Origin: Ruixingdingia sedimenti
GTDB taxonomy: Bacteria > Pseudomonadota > Alphaproteobacteria > Rhodobacterales > Rhodobacteraceae
Direction: 5' to 3'
DNA: 7,662 nucleotides
Assembly: GCF_031432425.1 (NCBI RefSeq)
Contig: NZ_JAVKPH010000069.1
Coordinates: 1-7,662, forward strand
The position numbers were made by a program, and so were the translations under genes. Of this stretch, positions 1-4,988 are shown in pieces; the first letter of the stretch is position 1, and the number at the start of each line of letters is the position of its first letter. Under the pieces are notes generated by a model. It did no database searches, was not told where the DNA came from, and saw nothing but the letters and a program-made list of their open reading frames with translations.

Positions 1-755
1 CGCCATTGCCCGCCATAAATGGCGTGGCGGGCAGTGGCTCCCTTTTGCCTCAGGAGCCGGGGGAAGTCATAAGACAAGCGGTTCTTGGCGAGGAAGGCGG
101 GGCGCTCCTCGGTGTGCATCACGCGCGCACCGGACCCGAGCGCCCGGGTCACCTTCTTGTTGAAGCCGACGTCGGACTTGCTGACCGAGATCCGGTAGTT
201 GGCGAAGAGCACCACGTCCGAGTGTTCCTGCAGCAGCGCGGAGGCGCGGGCCTGCAGCTTGATCACGTACCGGTCGTAGGGTTCGTGCTCGGGGCTGTCG
301 AAGCGCTTGATGTCGGTGTGGGCGATCTGGATGACCGCCATGCCCTTGCGGTCGCGGAGCCCGTTCAGCCTGTCGATGTATTCGCGCCAGATGGTCAGCG
401 CCTCGGCGTAGCCCTTGCCGAAGCCGGGGCTTTCGATCGACTGCCAGCCGTTGCGCCGGCAGGCCTCGGCCCAGATCAGCGGCTCCAGCCAGTCCACGCT
501 GTCGACGACCACGGTCGAATAGGCGTGGTCCTCGTCGAGCAGGGCGTCGAGCGCCTCGGCGACCTCGGCGTAGCTCGTCGCCAGCGGGAAATGCGGCACC
601 TGCAGCTTGCCGAGACCGTCCTCGGTGAGGACGAACACCGGCGCGTCGGCGGACGCGGCGAAGGTGGATTTGCCGATGCCGGCGACGCCGTGGATCAGCA
701 CGCGCGGCGGACGCAACACCGTCGAGGTTTGCAGGGATGCGAGCGAGATGGCCAT
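1..755 (-). CDS. RecA-like/AAA_24-type P-loop ATPase of a mobile element, cut by the window edge and probably altered at its C-terminus
   Basis: The frame runs from ATG at 755 to the left edge without a stop (251 codons). Walker A is GVAGIGKS at residues 23-30, preceded by a hydrophobic strand. A Walker B-like strand, VVVDS, ends with Asp85, and IAHT at 144-147 fits a sensor strand. This order matches the phage-type nucleotide-binding proteins grouped as AAA_24, which serve in recombination or replication of phages and integrative elements; I infer the role from the family. GAGGAGG lies seven bases before the ATG. The start overlaps the stop of the upstream gene by one base (TGATG), so translation is probably coupled. 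From memory of the family, homology extends through about 226 residues (…AKNR) and should continue with a short LP-rich tail. Here the residues after 226 look unrelated and are encoded by inverted-repeat DNA, so the gene may be interrupted or fused at about position 77. The true end is not visible. Confidence 0.8.
   Translation of the reverse strand, partial: MAISLASLQTSTVLRPPRVLIHGVAGIGKSTFAASADAPVFVLTEDGLGKLQVPHFPLATSYAEVAEALDALLDEDHAYSTVVVDSVDWLEPLIWAEACRRNGWQSIESPGFGKGYAEALTIWREYIDRLNGLRDRKGMAVIQIAHTDIKRFDSPEHEPYDRYVIKLQARASALLQEHSDVVLFANYRISVSKSDVGFNKKVTRALGSGARVMHTEERPAFLAKNRLSYDFPRLLRQKGATARHAIYGGQW
2..38. repeat. 14-bp inverted repeat with 9-base loop
   Basis: The left arm at 2-15 (gccattgcccgcca) pairs with the right arm at 25-38 (tggcgggcagtggc) at 13 of 14 positions. 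The single exception, T6 against G34, is a wobble pair on the plus strand, so plus-strand RNA or single-stranded DNA folds best. The 9-base loop is taaatggcg, and CGCCAT-AA-ATGGCG forms a second, nested palindrome. It lies in the open frame of the ATPase gene, where a hairpin this strong is unexpected. It could be the subterminal part of an insertion element, a structured RNA, or a terminator serving sequence to the left. Confidence 0.7.
36..58. repeat. 6-bp inverted repeat adjoining the larger hairpin
   Basis: GGCTCC at 36-41 pairs with GGAGCC at 53-58 around an 11-base loop (cttttgcctca). It shares bases 36-38 with the larger hairpin to its left, so the two cannot both be fully paired. Tandem hairpins just inside an abrupt change of coding character support an element end or a structured RNA more than ordinary coding sequence. 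Confidence 0.5.
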
Positions 756-1240
756 CAGCGCGCCTCCTCGCCGAGCAGCAGCCGGAACTTCGGCTTGCCG
801 GTGCGGACCGTGCGCGCGGGCTCGAACTCCTGGCGGATGTCCTTGGGCCAGGCAGTGTACTTGCGCTCGGGGACGCTGAACGCGATGTCGACGTACTCGG
901 CGGGATCGGCGCCATCGGCCCGGATGCGCTCGACCAGACCGGCGAGCATCGCCTGGTCCCAATCGACGCGCTTGGGCAGCTCCGCGACCACCGTGACCGG
1001 GCCGTCCTGCAGCCTGACCGTGCCGGTGTCCTTGCCTTCCGCGCGGCGCGCGTCCTGCGCCTGGTCGCCATATTTCAGCGCGATAGCGCCATCGAGCCAG
1101 TCGCTGAGGTTCTTGGCAGCGCGCAGCTGCTCATCGGCGTCCTGCTTCAGGAGCGCCAGCTGGTCGCCCGGCAGAGCGGCGATCTCGCCGACCGGCATGG
1201 TGGGCAGATTGTCGAGGGTGATGCGGTTGGGGATCGTCAT
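755..1240 (-). CDS. Conserved-type mobile-element protein of unknown function, 161 aa
   Basis: I do not recognise a named domain. The protein is soluble and mixed alpha/beta, with no signal peptide or membrane segment. Residues about 20-55 are predicted helical (an acidic/basic stretch LALLKQDADEQLRAAKNL followed by LSDWLDGAIALKYG). The C-terminal third carries a basic and aromatic patch (VPERKYTAWP, then FEPARTVRTGKPKFRL). GAGGGG lies seven bases before ATG at 1240, ten bases after the stop of the HTH gene. Its stop overlaps the ATPase start by one base, so the three genes form one operon. A small protein always placed between an AlpA-like HTH and an AAA_24-type ATPase could be an accessory factor for that ATPase; this is inference from position only. 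Confidence 0.85.
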   Translation of the reverse strand: MTIPNRITLDNLPTMPVGEIAALPGDQLALLKQDADEQLRAAKNLSDWLDGAIALKYGDQAQDARRAEGKDTGTVRLQDGPVTVVAELPKRVDWDQAMLAGLVERIRADGADPAEYVDIAFSVPERKYTAWPKDIRQEFEPARTVRTGKPKFRLLLGEEAR

Positions 1241-1250
1241 GGCCGCCCCC

Positions 1251-1460
1251 TCACGCCAGCTTCACGGCGGGCTTGTCGGCCGTGCTCGAACAGTGCCGGT
1301 TGGCCTCGTAGGCCTCGACATCCTCGAGCCGGTACACGACCCGGCCGCCGATCTTGATGAAGGCGGGGCCCTCACCGGTCCAACGCCAGCGCTCCAACGT
1401 GCGCGGGCTGATCTTCCATCGAGCCGCCAGCTCGACCTGGTTGAGATGCGTGACTGACAT
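1251..1460 (-). CDS. AlpA/MerR-like (HTH_17-type) small DNA-binding protein, 69 aa
   Basis: The protein reads as a short winged helix-turn-helix: residues 5-25 (HLNQVELAARWKISPRTLER) give helix-turn-helix with the typical sequence of a tripartite 'x-A-x-R-W-x-I-S-x-R-T-L-x-R-W' recognition segment. It is followed by G-x-G-P-x-F-I-K-I-G-G-R-V-x-Y, the usual wing, and L-E-D-V-E-A-Y-E, the closing helix. This is the layout of excisionase/AlpA-family proteins, which bind DNA near attachment sites or regulate element genes. The length of 69 aa is normal for the family. AAGGAG is placed six bases before the ATG, so the start is secure. It is the first gene of the three-gene block. Whether it works as an excisionase or as a transcription regulator cannot be told here; no integrase is in the window. 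Confidence 0.9.
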   Translation of the reverse strand: MSVTHLNQVELAARWKISPRTLERWRWTGEGPAFIKIGGRVVYRLEDVEAYEANRHCSSTADKPAVKLA

Positions 1461-1503
1461 CGTCGTCTCCTTCGCGATTGGCCGAATGCCTGCGAACGAG
1501 ATT

Positions 1504-1552
1504 GGGGTGTGCGAGGGGAGGAGATCGGGAGGGCGGAGGGAGGGGAGACGGG
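1504..1552 (+). other. G-run polypurine tract with G-quadruplex potential
   Basis: The plus strand holds seven runs of three or more G: 1504-1507, 1514-1517, 1527-1529, 1531-1533, 1538-1540, 1542-1545 and 1550-1552. The runs from 1527 to 1552 are separated by 1, 4, 1 and 4 bases and therefore fit the G3+N1-7 quadruplex pattern with one run to spare. The tract is 44 bases or more upstream of the HTH gene start, in the template strand for that operon. No convincing -35/-10 pair was found between it and the gene. Confidence 0.6.
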
Positions 1553-1580
1553 AGGAATGCAGATCGGGGCCTCCGAAAAC

Positions 1581-1607
1581 GAAAAAGGCCGCCCCGAAGG
1601 ACGGCCT
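1581..1607 (-). terminator. Intrinsic terminator for the 395-aa/314-aa gene pair
   Basis: Read on the minus strand, AGGCCGTCC (1607-1599), a TTCG loop (1598-1595) and GGGCGGCCT (1594-1586) form a 9-bp stem with one G·U pair, running straight into TTTTC (1585-1581). It begins 22 bases after the stop codon at 1630. The stable UUCG loop, GC-rich stem and T run are those of a textbook Rho-independent terminator. It separates the upstream pair from the AlpA-type block. Confidence 0.92.
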
Positions 1608-1629
1608 GATCGTCGTGATTTTGGTGGCG

Positions 1630-2574
1630 TCACACCTCGAGCCATGCGCTGGAGCCGCTCTCCCGGATGACCTCCTGCCACGTGGGGTGGCCGTCGAAGA
1701 GATTCTTCAGTCGCTTCACGGAGGGGCCGCACTCGGCTTCCTCCAAGATGCGCGCGACGGGCAGCACCGGATCCCCGTCCAGCCAGGCCTCGGCGAGCAT
1801 GGCGACAGCGATCTTCTGCTTGCCGCCGGTGAACTCGTGCCACCTGCCGTGCACGATCAGCACGCCGCCGTCGCCGGAGACCCATACAGGCCCCTTGTGC
1901 GACGGTCCCTTCAGCAGGCGTGCGCTCAGGACTTCCGGGGCGATGGCAAGCCCATCTTCATGATCGACCACGTCCGCCAGCGCGACGAACTCGTGGCCCC
2001 GGACGAAGCGGAAGCGATGCCGATCCGGAGGGTCGAGAACGAGGACCACCCGAAGCCCATCGGCCGGCCGGCGCGCAACGAGCTGGCGGAACTCCTCGAA
2101 CACGGCCTGCGTCGTCAGACCGCGGGCGACCCAGATCCCGACACGCGCCCTTCGCTTCGGCAGCCGCGCCGTCCCGAAATCCAGCACCGCGCCGTCGAGG
2201 TACGGCACCGGGTCTTTGCCGAGCGAGCAATCGAGCCGGGCGACCACCCGCCGAGCTGCTGCCGCCATGTCCAGCGCATAGACCCGACGGCGGGCGCTCG
2301 CCTGTTCGTCGTGCCATGCCGCGTTGCCGAGAAGCCCATTTTGGCCGGTGATCGGGTGGGCGATGACGGACGTCGGGGTGTCGTCCAGATCGTCCTCGGC
2401 AACGACGGACATCGCGCTGCCGCGCTGCACGAGCAGTCCGGCATCCATCAGCGCCTTGCCGGCGCCGTGCATGTGCGCCAGCGCCATGGCCGAAACCCGC
2501 GCGTTGCGGGTTCCGGCAATGGACGAGAGCAGTCGGCGGGCGGCGAGATCAATCCTCGAAGAGCTGCAGGTCAT
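1630..2574 (-). CDS. Uncharacterised 314-aa protein, second gene of a two-gene unit
   Basis: I do not recognise this family. There is no signal peptide or membrane segment. Residues 145-200 look like alternating strands and helices (RVGIWVARGL, then a helix EEFRQLVARR, then LRVVLVLDPP). The last 65 residues (from about 248, FTGGKQKIAVAMLAEAW … LFDGHPTWQEVI) have the helix-rich pattern of a small winged-helix domain with a conserved-looking 'LF-x-G-HP-x-W' ending, so DNA or protein binding by this part is possible. The ATG at 2574 overlaps the end of the 395-aa gene by 26 bases, with only a weak GGGGGA as ribosome binding site, so translation is probably coupled. Met30 is an alternative start. 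The terminator 22 bases after the stop shows this is the last gene of the unit. Confidence 0.82.
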   Translation of the reverse strand: MTCSSSRIDLAARRLLSSIAGTRNARVSAMALAHMHGAGKALMDAGLLVQRGSAMSVVAEDDLDDTPTSVIAHPITGQNGLLGNAAWHDEQASARRRVYALDMAAAARRVVARLDCSLGKDPVPYLDGAVLDFGTARLPKRRARVGIWVARGLTTQAVFEEFRQLVARRPADGLRVVLVLDPPDRHRFRFVRGHEFVALADVVDHEDGLAIAPEVLSARLLKGPSHKGPVWVSGDGGVLIVHGRWHEFTGGKQKIAVAMLAEAWLDGDPVLPVARILEEAECGPSVKRLKNLFDGHPTWQEVIRESGSSAWLEV

Positions 2575-3736
2575 CGACCAGGATCCCCCAGCGCCGCAGG
2601 TACTTCTCGCCGATCATCTGCTCGGTGGCCGTCCGATCCTTAAGGTCGCAGCCATGCGGCCACGTGATCGACAGGGTCAGCGTCCGCCGGCGGTCGCCTC
2701 CCGGACGCCGAGCAAGCTTCACGGCGATCTTGGCCCGCGTGACGACGTAGCCCTCGCTCAGGGGCGTGCGATCCCCGAACCGCTCTTCCGCCTTCGTCCA
2801 GATCGTCTCGTCGGCGCGCGCGGGCTTTTCCAGCGTCACCCTGAAATCGCTGTCGTCGATCGGCATCAGCCGCAGTTCGCGCACTTCGACGCCCTCGATC
2901 CCGTCCTCCGGGTCGACAGGAAAGTCATACGGGTTCAGAAGCACCGAAAGATCGTAGCACCGCAGCGGCAGGCGGTTCTCCTTGAACTCGATGCCGAGGA
3001 GATGTGTGACCGTCGCCCTCACGATCTCGCCGCGCGTCTGCTTGTCGTTGGCGATCACCTCGATGCCACCGGTGGCGGGCTCGTAGGTCACCGCGGCCTC
3101 GAACACGGGACGATAGGCCTGCCGCACGAGAGATCCCCTGTCGTCAAAACGCAGCAGGTCGTCGGGCCGTCCCTCGCGGTAGATCGTCACCTGCACGAGG
3201 TCGCATTCGTCGCCCTCATGGGTCGTCCTCACCCGGTCGAAGATGTCGACATGTGCATGGGCGGCGCCCGAGAACTCCTTGATCGCGGAGACGAAGGCGT
3301 GGCGGGCCGATGCATTGCGCTGCACGACGCAGCCGGCGTCGGTCATGTAGCCGGCCCATATCCGACCGCGCCGGCGGTCCTCCGTGAAGCGGACTTCCTC
3401 GGCATGACGAAAGCGGTCCTGCGCGTTCAGGAACATCCAGAGTGACCGCGCGTGCGGGTTCGCGAGCCCGTCGAGGAAGGCGGGATCCTCGGCCACGCTG
3501 TAGATCGCGGCCTGCCCGGGCTCATCGGACAGGCCATGGACGCGCTCGGCGTCGTTGGAAATGCGGTCGCGCTGGACGCGGGACATCTTCTCGATGGCGC
3601 CGAGAAGCGGCCCGGACAAATCGGCGTCCGGCACGCTCCAGTCGAACTCGGTGGGCAGGCCGATCTCCGGCCGGTCGAAGTATTCGCGCAGCGCCTCGCC
3701 GGGCGTCTTGCGAAGGAAGGCGGACAGTGCAGTCAC
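2549..3736 (-). CDS. Uncharacterised 395-aa protein, first gene of a two-gene unit
   Basis: I do not recognise this family. The first 120 residues are helical and charged. The rest is predicted rich in strands, with a run such as V-T-Y-E-P-A-T-G-G-I-E-V-I-A followed by R-C-Y-D-L-S-V-L-L-N-P-Y and E-V-R-E-L-R-L-M-P. No signal peptide, membrane segment or catalytic motif is evident. The start chosen is GTG at 3736 because AAAGGAG sits six bases upstream. The longer in-frame ATG at 3766 has no ribosome binding site, overlaps the palindrome at 3769-3786 closely, and would place that Shine-Dalgarno inside the coding region. The gene overlaps its downstream partner by 26 bases and follows the XRE/ImmA pair on the same strand but with its own promoter. 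A joint function of the pair, perhaps as a cargo or sensor module of the island, is inference. Confidence 0.85.
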   Translation of the reverse strand: MTALSAFLRKTPGEALREYFDRPEIGLPTEFDWSVPDADLSGPLLGAIEKMSRVQRDRISNDAERVHGLSDEPGQAAIYSVAEDPAFLDGLANPHARSLWMFLNAQDRFRHAEEVRFTEDRRRGRIWAGYMTDAGCVVQRNASARHAFVSAIKEFSGAAHAHVDIFDRVRTTHEGDECDLVQVTIYREGRPDDLLRFDDRGSLVRQAYRPVFEAAVTYEPATGGIEVIANDKQTRGEIVRATVTHLLGIEFKENRLPLRCYDLSVLLNPYDFPVDPEDGIEGVEVRELRLMPIDDSDFRVTLEKPARADETIWTKAEERFGDRTPLSEGYVVTRAKIAVKLARRPGGDRRRTLTLSITWPHGCDLKDRTATEQMIGEKYLRRWGILVDDLQLFED

Positions 3737-3749
3737 CGTGATCTCCTTT
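3737..3749 (-). promoter_or_regulatory. Ribosome binding site that sets the GTG start of the 395-aa gene
   Basis: Minus-strand AAAGGAG (3749-3743) followed by ATCACG and then GTG at 3736. The match to the 16S rRNA tail and the six-base spacing are both close to ideal, whereas the ATG thirty bases upstream lacks any such site. Confidence 0.85.
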
Positions 3750-3768
3750 CTGGCAATTCCATTCATCG

Positions 3769-3786
3769 GCTGATCTGCTAATCAGC
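3769..3786. promoter_or_regulatory. Operator-like palindrome upstream of the 395-aa gene
   Basis: GCTGAT (3769-3774), six bases, ATCAGC (3781-3786): a perfect 6+6+6 inverted repeat with the half-site spacing usual for dimeric HTH regulators. It begins at the last base of the candidate -10 box and covers the predicted transcription start, the position expected for repression. The binding protein is unknown; the neighbouring XRE or AlpA-like proteins are candidates. Confidence 0.5.
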
Positions 3787-3815
3787 GTATATCGCACCAG
3801 AGTGGAGTCAATCAA
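3786..3815 (-). promoter_or_regulatory. Candidate sigma70-type promoter of the 395-aa/314-aa unit
   Basis: On the minus strand, TTGATT (3815-3810) and TATACG (3791-3786) are separated by 18 bases; each matches four of six consensus bases. The segment is notably AT-richer than the surrounding coding DNA and includes a run of seven T just upstream of the -35. The position, 50 bases before the GTG start and directly followed by a palindrome, supports the call. Confidence 0.45.
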
Positions 3816-3830
3816 AAAAATACGCACTTC

Positions 3831-3843
3831 CGCGGATTCGCGA
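3831..3843. repeat. Copy 1 of a 13-bp intergenic motif, CGCGGATTYGCGA
   Basis: CGCGGATTCGCGA occurs here, between the end of the peptidase gene and the promoter of the 395-aa gene. A copy differing at one base occurs at 4944-4956 upstream of the XRE gene. Both lie in the only two intergenic regions of this strand that carry promoters here, so a shared regulator site is possible. Confidence 0.45.
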
Positions 3844-4566
3844 TCAGCGACCGAAGAGCGAGGGCTGTCCGCGTACCGAAGTGATCAGGTTCAGCTTCAG
3901 CAACCTGATGCGCGCAGCCTCTTCGGAAACCGCGAACCGCTCCATGACCATCTGGATCAGCTGCATGGCATGCTCCGTCGAAACATGGACATCACCATGC
4001 AGCTCGCGCGGGCCGCAGTAGTCGGAAACGAGGCGACGGACCGGCGTGGCCGGCATCAGCAGCGCGCCGCTGATATAGCCGGCCTGCCATTCCATCCAGT
4101 CGGACTGCGGGGCGTCCAGGATGTTGTCGCGCTTGGAGATCGCCTTGTTCGCGTTCACCCCGCGCTCGAGCAGGTCGCCGTTGGCGAACTTCTGCGCCCA
4201 GAGAGGCCCGTGGAACTTCACATGCCCGAACTCATGGGTGAGCGTGGTGCGGAAACGATTCTCGCGCCGCTCGTCGGCCGCGATGCGTTCCGAGATGGAG
4301 ACCTTGGGCCCCCGGTCGGGGAAGAACTCGGTGACGCCTTCCACATCGGGCCCGTACGCTGACAGGTCGGCGTAAGGGTCGAGGTCCGCATCGTGCATCT
4401 CGATCAGCACGGTCAGGTCGTCGGTCGCCACGGGGTAGTCGACCGTCCCGCGGCGCTTCAGCAGAAGGCCCCGGATCAGCCGCTCGCATTCATCGTCGAG
4501 ATCCCGCGCCGCGTAGAAGGGTCGCTCGGCAAAGCGGCCCGTGTTGTCACGGATCATCTTCACCAT
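3844..4566 (-). CDS. ImmA/IrrE-family zinc metallopeptidase, 240 aa
   Basis: The zinc-binding HEFGH motif is at residues 111-115 (His111, Glu112, His115) within LTHEFGHVKFH. The third ligand is likely Glu159 in the MEWQAGYISGALLMP segment; this E-x-Q-A…A-LLMP spacing is characteristic of ImmA/IrrE peptidases (COG2856). The C-terminal helix-turn-helix-like segment at 195-228 (AMQLIQMVMERF-V-S-E-E-A-A-R-I-R-L) is also typical. In integrative elements such as ICEBs1 the ImmA protein cleaves the neighbouring ImmR repressor and so derepresses the element. Here the gene begins ten bases after the stop of an XRE-type gene, with AAGGAGG overlapping that stop and five bases before ATG, so the two are co-translated. 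The likely substrate is the adjacent repressor; this is inference by analogy. All key residues are present. Confidence 0.93.
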   Translation of the reverse strand: MVKMIRDNTGRFAERPFYAARDLDDECERLIRGLLLKRRGTVDYPVATDDLTVLIEMHDADLDPYADLSAYGPDVEGVTEFFPDRGPKVSISERIAADERRENRFRTTLTHEFGHVKFHGPLWAQKFANGDLLERGVNANKAISKRDNILDAPQSDWMEWQAGYISGALLMPATPVRRLVSDYCGPRELHGDVHVSTEHAMQLIQMVMERFAVSEEAARIRLLKLNLITSVRGQPSLFGR

Positions 4567-4576
4567 GCGAACCTCC

Positions 4577-4903
4577 TTACTCCTTCAACGCTTTCCTGAA
4601 ATTGGCGAAGGCCTTGACGACCTTGTCCGGGGTGGACGCATCCGGCCGCAAGTCATCCGGCAGCCGTCCTGCGAGTGCGTATAGGTAGTCCTCCGGAATG
4701 TTCAGGATGCCGGAGAACTGACGGATCAGGTGCCCCGAGCTGGGGCTGCGTCGGTCGTGCTCGATGTCGTTGAGGTACTGCGGGGAGATCGACCCGCCGC
4801 CCTCTTCCTTCATCACGCGCGCTGCGAGCTCCTTCTGGCTGAGACCGAGTGCCTTGCGGGCCTTCGAAATCGCCTGGCCGAAGGTCACACCGTCGGCGGA
4901 CAT
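4577..4903 (-). CDS. XRE-family helix-turn-helix repressor-like protein, 108 aa
   Basis: Residues 8-75 form a classic XRE/Cro-CI helix-turn-helix: F-G-Q-A-I-S-K-A-R-K-A-L-G-L-S-Q-K-E-L-A opens the domain, ISPQYLNDIEHDRRSPS carries the recognition helix and the turn after it, and LNIPEDYLYALAGRLP closes it. The C-terminal 25 residues are a charged helix, too short for a peptidase-type dimerisation domain. It is followed directly by the ImmA/IrrE peptidase gene, so it probably is the repressor this peptidase removes. The ATG at 4903 is the only usable start, since an in-frame stop lies just upstream, but its own ribosome binding site is poor; the good AGGGAG instead serves a short upstream ORF. 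A palindrome at 4932-4951 overlaps its predicted promoter start, consistent with autoregulation. Confidence 0.93.
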   Translation of the reverse strand: MSADGVTFGQAISKARKALGLSQKELAARVMKEEGGGSISPQYLNDIEHDRRSPSSGHLIRQFSGILNIPEDYLYALAGRLPDDLRPDASTPDKVVKAFANFRKALKE

Positions 4904-4914
4904 GGCCGGTTCAT
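4885..4914 (-). CDS. Possible 9-codon upstream ORF (MNRPCPPTV) overlapping the XRE start
   Basis: ATG at 4914 lies eight bases after AGGGAG (4928-4923), a better ribosome binding site than the one of the XRE gene. The frame reads nine codons and stops with TGA at 4887-4885, six codons inside the XRE gene in another frame. It is proline-rich and contains one cysteine. If translated, it could feed ribosomes to the XRE start by reinitiation or keep repressor levels low. It may equally be chance, as only its position and ribosome binding site support it. Confidence 0.25.
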   Translation of the reverse strand: MNRPCPPTV

Positions 4915-4931
4915 CGCTTCATCTCCCTGTC

Positions 4932-4951
4932 AATCCGCTTGTTCGCGGATT
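4932..4951. promoter_or_regulatory. 20-bp operator-like palindrome in the divergent intergenic region
   Basis: AATCCGC (4932-4938), TTGTTC, GCGGATT (4945-4951): perfect 7-bp half-sites with a 6-base spacer. It lies at the predicted transcription start of the XRE/ImmA unit, and 38 bases before the GTG of the divergent large gene. It is the natural candidate for binding by the XRE protein, controlling its own gene and possibly the divergent operon. Confidence 0.6.
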
Positions 4952-4956
4952 TGCGA
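4944..4956. repeat. Copy 2 of the 13-bp intergenic motif, CGCGGATTYGCGA
   Basis: CGCGGATTTGCGA overlaps the right half of the palindrome at 4932-4951. It matches the copy at 3831-3843 at 12 of 13 bases, including the complete GCGGATT half-site. The shared half-site is the best sequence link between the two minus-strand promoters. Confidence 0.45.
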
Positions 4957-4957
4957 G

Positions 4958-4986
4958 TTGTTACTCCTTATCCACAAGGGGATCAA
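4958..4986 (-). promoter_or_regulatory. Candidate promoter of the XRE/ImmA unit
   Basis: On the minus strand, TTGATC (4986-4981) and TAACAA (4963-4958) are separated by exactly 17 bases; each matches four of six consensus bases. Transcription would start near 4951, at the edge of the palindrome. The layout, TTGATY -35 followed by a palindrome at +1, is the same as at the 395-aa gene promoter. Confidence 0.45.
4968..4976 (+). promoter_or_regulatory. Perfect DnaA box (TTATCCACA)
   Basis: The nine bases equal the consensus high-affinity DnaA box. It sits within the spacer of the candidate XRE promoter and 12 bases before the GTG start of the divergent large gene, with its last A overlapping the ribosome binding site of that gene. 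No second box was seen nearby, so it is more likely a DnaA-responsive promoter element or chance than an origin. Confidence 0.4.
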
Positions 4987-4988
4987 CC

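Noticed and set aside
67..1071. 334-codon minus-strand frame
   Set aside because: It lies out of frame with the ATPase and 161-aa genes, spans both and is extremely Arg/Ala/Ser-rich. It is a shadow frame.
6..1457. 483-codon plus-strand open frame opposite the AlpA/ATPase block
   Set aside because: It is antisense to three genes with recognisable motifs and ribosome binding sites. Its translation is low-complexity (V/G/D/A/R-rich), as is usual for the complement of GC-rich genes.
1354..3445. Two long plus-strand open frames (1354-2643 and 2324-3445)
   Set aside because: They are antisense to the 314-aa and 395-aa genes, which have a promoter, ribosome binding site, coupled overlap and terminator on the other strand. 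The plus-strand frames have no ribosome binding sites and ignore the terminator between modules.
3737..3766. ATG at 3766 as the start of the 395-aa gene
   Set aside because: It has no Shine-Dalgarno, and the ideal AAAGGAG would then be coding. GTG at 3736 fits far better.
3813..3843. Possible terminator after the peptidase gene (CGCG-AATC-CGCG hairpin and a run of seven T on the minus strand)
   Set aside because: The stem is only 4 bp and ends about ten bases before the T run, so it does not meet the requirements of an intrinsic terminator. Read-through into the 395-aa gene cannot be excluded.
4958..4986. Origin of replication suggested by the DnaA box
   Set aside because: There is only one box, no iterons, no AT-rich unwinding stretch and no replication initiator gene nearby.
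4764..4988. N-terminal 75-codon extension of the large plus-strand frame
   Set aside because: It overlaps the XRE coding region and its operator, includes the promoter boxes, and has no ribosome binding site. GTG at 4989 with AAGGGG upstream is preferred.
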